Below, in pieces: positions 4,869 to 6,788 of a stretch of DNA of 6,788 nucleotides. Source of the DNA: Bacillota bacterium (GTDB lineage Bacteria; Bacillota; Bacilli; Lactobacillales; Streptococcaceae); the NCBI GenBank assembly GCA_021781855.1, contig JAJXWC010000123.1:1-6788 (forward strand), given 5' to 3'. The notes under the pieces are model-generated. The model was given only the letters and a program-made list of their open reading frames with translations. It did not search any database and had not been told where the DNA came from. The translations under genes and the position numbers were made by a program. Each line of letters starts with the position of its first letter. The stretch's first letter is position 1.

Positions 4869-6152
4869 ATGGATAAAATTATTGTAAAAGGTGGGAATAC
4901 AAAACTTCAAGGTGAAGTCGAAATCGAAGGTGCAAAGAACGCTGTTCTGCCGCTTCTCGCAGCTACTCTCCTTGCAAGTGAGGGAGAAGTGACGCTCCGC
5001 AACGTTCCCATTTTGAGCGATGTTTTTATGATGAACAATTTGGTCAATCATCTCGGTGTTGACCTTCGTTTTGACCAAGAAACAAAAACAATCACTGCGG
5101 GAGCTGGAAGCATCATCAAAATCAAGGCACCATACGAATTTGTCAGCAAAATGCGCGCCTCAATCGTTGTAATGGGGCCTATTTTGGCGAGAAATGGGCG
5201 TGCGCTTGTTTCCATGCCTGGCGGCTGTTCGATTGGCTCTCGCCCGATTGATTTGCATTTGCGTGGCTTTGAGCTCATGGGGGCAGAAATCACGCAAAGC
5301 GCAGGTTATATTGAAGCGAAAGCAGAAAAATTGCGTGGAGCCTATATTTATATGGACTTTCCTTCTGTAGGGGCTACGCAGAATCTCATGATGGCCGCTA
5401 CTTTGGCTGAGGGAACAACAACATTGGAAAATGCTGCGCGTGAGCCAGAAATTGTTGACCTTGCCAATTTGCTTAATAAGATGGGAGCAAACGTCAAAGG
5501 TGCGGGCACAGACACAATTATTATCAAAGGCGTTAGCCGAATGCACGGTGCTGCACATGCCGTCGTACAAGACCGCATCGAAGCAGGGACTTTTATGGTT
5601 GCTGCCGCAATGACTGAAGGCAATGTCCTCATCAAAGAAGCTGTTCCAGAGCACAACCGCCCGCTCATTTCTAAACTTACCGAAATGGGTGTAAAGTTTA
5701 TTCAAGAAGATGAAGGCTTACGTGTCATCGGTCCCGAAAAATTGAAGGCGACTACTGTAAAAACAATGCCACACCCAGGTTTTCCGACTGATATGCAATC
5801 ACAAATGACTGCTGCCCAAGCCGTAGCCGTCGGCGAATCAACCATGATTGAAACCGTCTTTGAAAATCGCTTTCAGCATCTTGAAGAAATGCGCCGTATG
5901 GGTCTGACCGTTGATATTACGCGCAACACAGCGCTTATCCAAGGAACACGAAACTTGCAAGGTGCTGCAGTCAAATCAACAGATTTGCGCGCTTCTGCCG
6001 CTCTTATTTTGCTTGGATTGGTAGCCAAAGGACAAACAACCGTGCGTAAGTTGAATCATTTGGACCGTGGTTATTATAAATTTCATGAAAAACTGAAAAC
6101 ACTAGGTGCTGATATTGAGCGAATTAAAGATGACCAGGAAGAAGAGGACTAA
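4869..6152 (+). CDS. murA: UDP-N-acetylglucosamine 1-carboxyvinyltransferase (MurA)
   Basis: MurA transfers enolpyruvate from PEP to UDP-GlcNAc in the cytosol, the first committed step of peptidoglycan synthesis and the fosfomycin target. The 427-residue product is of normal length for this two-domain, inside-out alpha/beta barrel. Visible landmarks are EGAKNA (20-25, with Lys23 and Asn24 of the substrate site), the flexible loop MPGGCSIGSRPIDLH (116-130) with active-site Cys120 (Cys115 in E. coli), EPEIVDL (192-198), FPTDMQ (305-310) with catalytic Asp308, and DLRASAALI (372-380). Arg400 in HLDRGY is the likely equivalent of E. coli Arg397. The Cys predicts fosfomycin sensitivity at the enzyme level. 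Low-GC Gram-positives carry two MurA paralogues; the epuA neighbour resembles streptococcal murA1, but I do not assign a number. It has its own promoter and a 1-nt TAATG overlap with epuA. Confidence 0.97.
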   Translation: MDKIIVKGGNTKLQGEVEIEGAKNAVLPLLAATLLASEGEVTLRNVPILSDVFMMNNLVNHLGVDLRFDQETKTITAGAGSIIKIKAPYEFVSKMRASIVVMGPILARNGRALVSMPGGCSIGSRPIDLHLRGFELMGAEITQSAGYIEAKAEKLRGAYIYMDFPSVGATQNLMMAATLAEGTTTLENAAREPEIVDLANLLNKMGANVKGAGTDTIIIKGVSRMHGAAHAVVQDRIEAGTFMVAAAMTEGNVLIKEAVPEHNRPLISKLTEMGVKFIQEDEGLRVIGPEKLKATTVKTMPHPGFPTDMQSQMTAAQAVAVGESTMIETVFENRFQHLEEMRRMGLTVDITRNTALIQGTRNLQGAAVKSTDLRASAALILLGLVAKGQTTVRKLNHLDRGYYKFHEKLKTLGADIERIKDDQEEED

Positions 6153-6340
6153 TGTTTAAAAGAGCCATTAAGTTTTTAGGAGCTAGACTTTCTTTTCTGA
6201 TTCTTATCATCATTTTGGTAGTTGCTGCAGTCGTTTTAGGGTTGATGTTAGGTTATGGAGTGTTGGGCGGTGGCAATCCGACAAATGTTTTTAATCACAA
6301 TCTCTGGCGCGAAGTATTTGAAAAATTGAATCCTAAATAA
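6152..6340 (+). CDS. epuA: EpuA family small membrane protein
   Basis: A 62-residue protein with a basic N-terminus (Lys3, Arg4, Lys7, Arg12), one hydrophobic segment at about 13-38 and a short polar tail containing LWREVFEKL (51-59). The charge pattern puts the N-terminus inside and the tail outside. It belongs to the EpuA family (Pfam EpuA), which pipelines label 'DNA-directed RNA polymerase subunit beta'. That name is misleading, since nothing here resembles RpoB. The family is named after the streptococcal gene next to the nuclease gene endA, behind murA. Its function is unknown. The start overlaps the murA stop (TAATG), so translation is almost surely coupled. Tandem terminators follow. 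Confidence 0.88.
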   Translation: MFKRAIKFLGARLSFLILIIILVVAAVVLGLMLGYGVLGGGNPTNVFNHNLWREVFEKLNPK

Positions 6341-6345
6341 TGAAT

Positions 6346-6382
6346 AAAACTTGGTTTTGATTAAGAACCAAGTTTTTGCTTT
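6346..6382 (+). terminator. Intrinsic terminator of murA-epuA
   Basis: AAAACTTGGTT (6346-6356) and AACCAAGTTTT (6366-6376) form an 11-bp stem with a 9-nt loop, starting 5 nt after the epuA stop. The T-rich tail runs TTTTTGCTTT (6373-6382), interrupted by GC, which may make it leaky. Confidence 0.85.
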
Positions 6383-6401
6383 CAAAATTACATAAAGTTT
6401 G

Positions 6402-6430
6402 AAAAGAGAAGTAAAGCTTCTCTTTTTTTT
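6402..6430 (+). terminator. Second, tandem intrinsic terminator
   Basis: AAAAGAGAAG (6402-6411) and CTTCTCTTTT (6417-6426) pair perfectly around the 5-nt loop TAAAG, and an uninterrupted run of eight T (6423-6430) follows. It lies 20 nt after the first terminator and probably catches read-through. The A-rich left arm gives it some activity in the opposite direction. Confidence 0.88.
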
Positions 6431-6515
6431 ATTCAAATTTCTGGTTAAAGAAGTAAATCAAAAGCAAAATTAAAATATCGGCAAATTCGAAATAAACAGA
6501 CAAGCAAACAAATTA

Positions 6516-6543
6516 TTTACATAAAATTTACGCGATATTTACA
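6516..6543. promoter_or_regulatory. Triple 11-bp-spaced hexamer box, WalR/VicR-like (or PhoP-like)
   Basis: TTTACA (6516-6521), TTTACG (6527-6532) and TTTACA (6538-6543) recur every 11 bp. On the minus strand they read TGTAAA-N5-CGTAAA-N5-TGTAAA. The outer two fit the published WalR/YycF/VicR half-site TGTWAH, and the N5 spacing matches its repeat spacing. The plus-strand form also resembles the Bacillus PhoP hexamer. The box ends about 21 bp before the -10, where an OmpR-family activator would replace a poor -35. Repeats and spacing are seen; the regulator is inferred. Confidence 0.6.
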
Positions 6544-6564
6544 TTTCTTAATTAAAGCTTAAAG

Positions 6565-6570
6565 TATAAT
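6565..6570 (+). promoter_or_regulatory. -10 element of the secreted-protein gene
   Basis: TATAAT is consensus, but no -35 hexamer lies at 16-18 bp (the sequence there is about CATTTC) and no TG extension is present. That is the pattern of an activator-dependent promoter. A near-palindrome TTGCCT/AGGTAA (6575-6586) lies at the predicted start point, and the leader is about 58 nt. Confidence 0.65.
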
Positions 6571-6608
6571 TAAATTGCCTAGGTAAATAGTATTTATGTC
6601 AAAGTTTT

Positions 6609-6623
6609 TAAGTTTATAACTTA
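6609..6623 (+). promoter_or_regulatory. Leader hairpin touching the ribosome site
   Basis: TAAGTT (6609-6614) and AACTTA (6618-6623) form a perfect 6-bp stem around TAT, ending right before the GTGGAGG ribosome site (6624-6630). The stem is AT-rich and leaves the site itself free, so it more likely positions or protects than hides it. Confidence 0.35.
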
Positions 6624-6634
6624 GTGGAGGAAAA

Positions 6635-6788
6635 ATGAATAAAAAAGTCAGGCGACTCATGCAAAGTACGGCTATCGCTGTTATTTTGCTTCCTTATATG
6701 GCAATTCCGAAGGTTAATGCCTATGCGGTTACTCAGGCAGACCCAGCGCCTACACTCACCGCCAGCGCTACACCAATTCCATCGCCAA
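6635..6788 (+). CDS. Secreted protein, N-terminal part only (signal peptide plus Pro/Thr/Ala-rich start)
   Basis: The 51 visible residues open with a classical Sec signal peptide: a basic head (KKVRR, 4-8), a hydrophobic core at about 12-24, and cleavage likely after Ala29 (VNA) or Ala31 (AYA). The mature part begins with a Pro/Thr/Ser/Ala-rich stretch (DPAPTLTASATPIPSP, 36-51), typical of the linker of exported wall-associated enzymes. No catalytic domain is visible, so the function cannot be read. A strong GGAGG (6626-6630) lies 4 nt before the ATG. The preceding tandem terminators and own -10 make it a separate unit. The WalR-like box suggests a peptidoglycan hydrolase or similar envelope protein, but this is context only. 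In streptococci the gene behind epuA is the nuclease endA; I see nothing here to support or exclude that. Confidence 0.85.
   Translation, partial: MNKKVRRLMQSTAIAVILLPYMAIPKVNAYAVTQADPAPTLTASATPIPSP

Noticed and set aside
5160..5705. 181-codon minus-strand ORF inside murA
   Set aside because: It lies wholly antisense to a highly conserved murA, has an unremarkable Cys/His-scattered composition with no family resemblance, and is a shadow frame.
6248..6436. 62-codon minus-strand ORF across the epuA end and both terminators
   Set aside because: It runs through two intrinsic terminators and antisense to epuA; its Lys/Phe-rich product comes from A/T tracts.

Overview
The window reads as core chromosome of a low-GC Gram-positive coccus of the Streptococcaceae, most likely a Lactococcus. 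The evidence is a streptococcal-type class A PBP encoded behind recU, an SpxA1-type Spx followed by UPF0223 and an inositol-monophosphatase-family gene, murA followed by epuA, and extended -10 promoters of the form TGnTATAAT. The species cannot be fixed from the sequence alone.

Layout. On the minus strand, recU (1712-2359) is followed by pbp1A (1692 to 1, running off the left edge just before the third penicillin-binding motif would appear). A 336-bp divergent intergenic region (2360-2695) separates recU from ypsA (2696-3223, plus strand). It is rich in inverted repeats and carries a palindromic TATAAT/ATTATA pair that could act as a two-way -10. A second plus-strand unit starts at a TGTTATAAT promoter at 3278-3286 and encodes spx (3355-3741), a UPF0223 protein (3752-4033) and an IMPase-family phosphatase (3999-4775, overlapping its neighbour by 35 nt). 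A third unit has its own promoter at 4808-4835 and encodes murA (4869-6152) and the small membrane protein EpuA (6152-6340, TAATG overlap). It ends at two tandem intrinsic terminators (6346-6382 and 6402-6430). The right edge holds the start of a secreted protein (6635 onward). Its promoter region has three TTTACA-type hexamers on an exact 11-bp period, which fits a WalR/VicR-type (or PhoP-type) response-regulator site.

Together the genes centre on the cell envelope and stress. MurA makes the first committed peptidoglycan precursor, PBP1A polymerises and cross-links peptidoglycan, and the exported protein behind the WalR-like box may be a wall-remodelling enzyme (inference). RecU resolves Holliday junctions, and Spx redirects RNA polymerase under thiol or envelope stress.

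I found no mobile element, CRISPR array, tRNA or rRNA, and no clearly new multi-gene system. The points most worth a second look are regulatory: the 11-bp-period box before the secreted gene, the structured recU/ypsA intergenic region, the spx leader with a 5' hairpin and a six-codon upstream ORF, and a possible AUU start for pbp1A.
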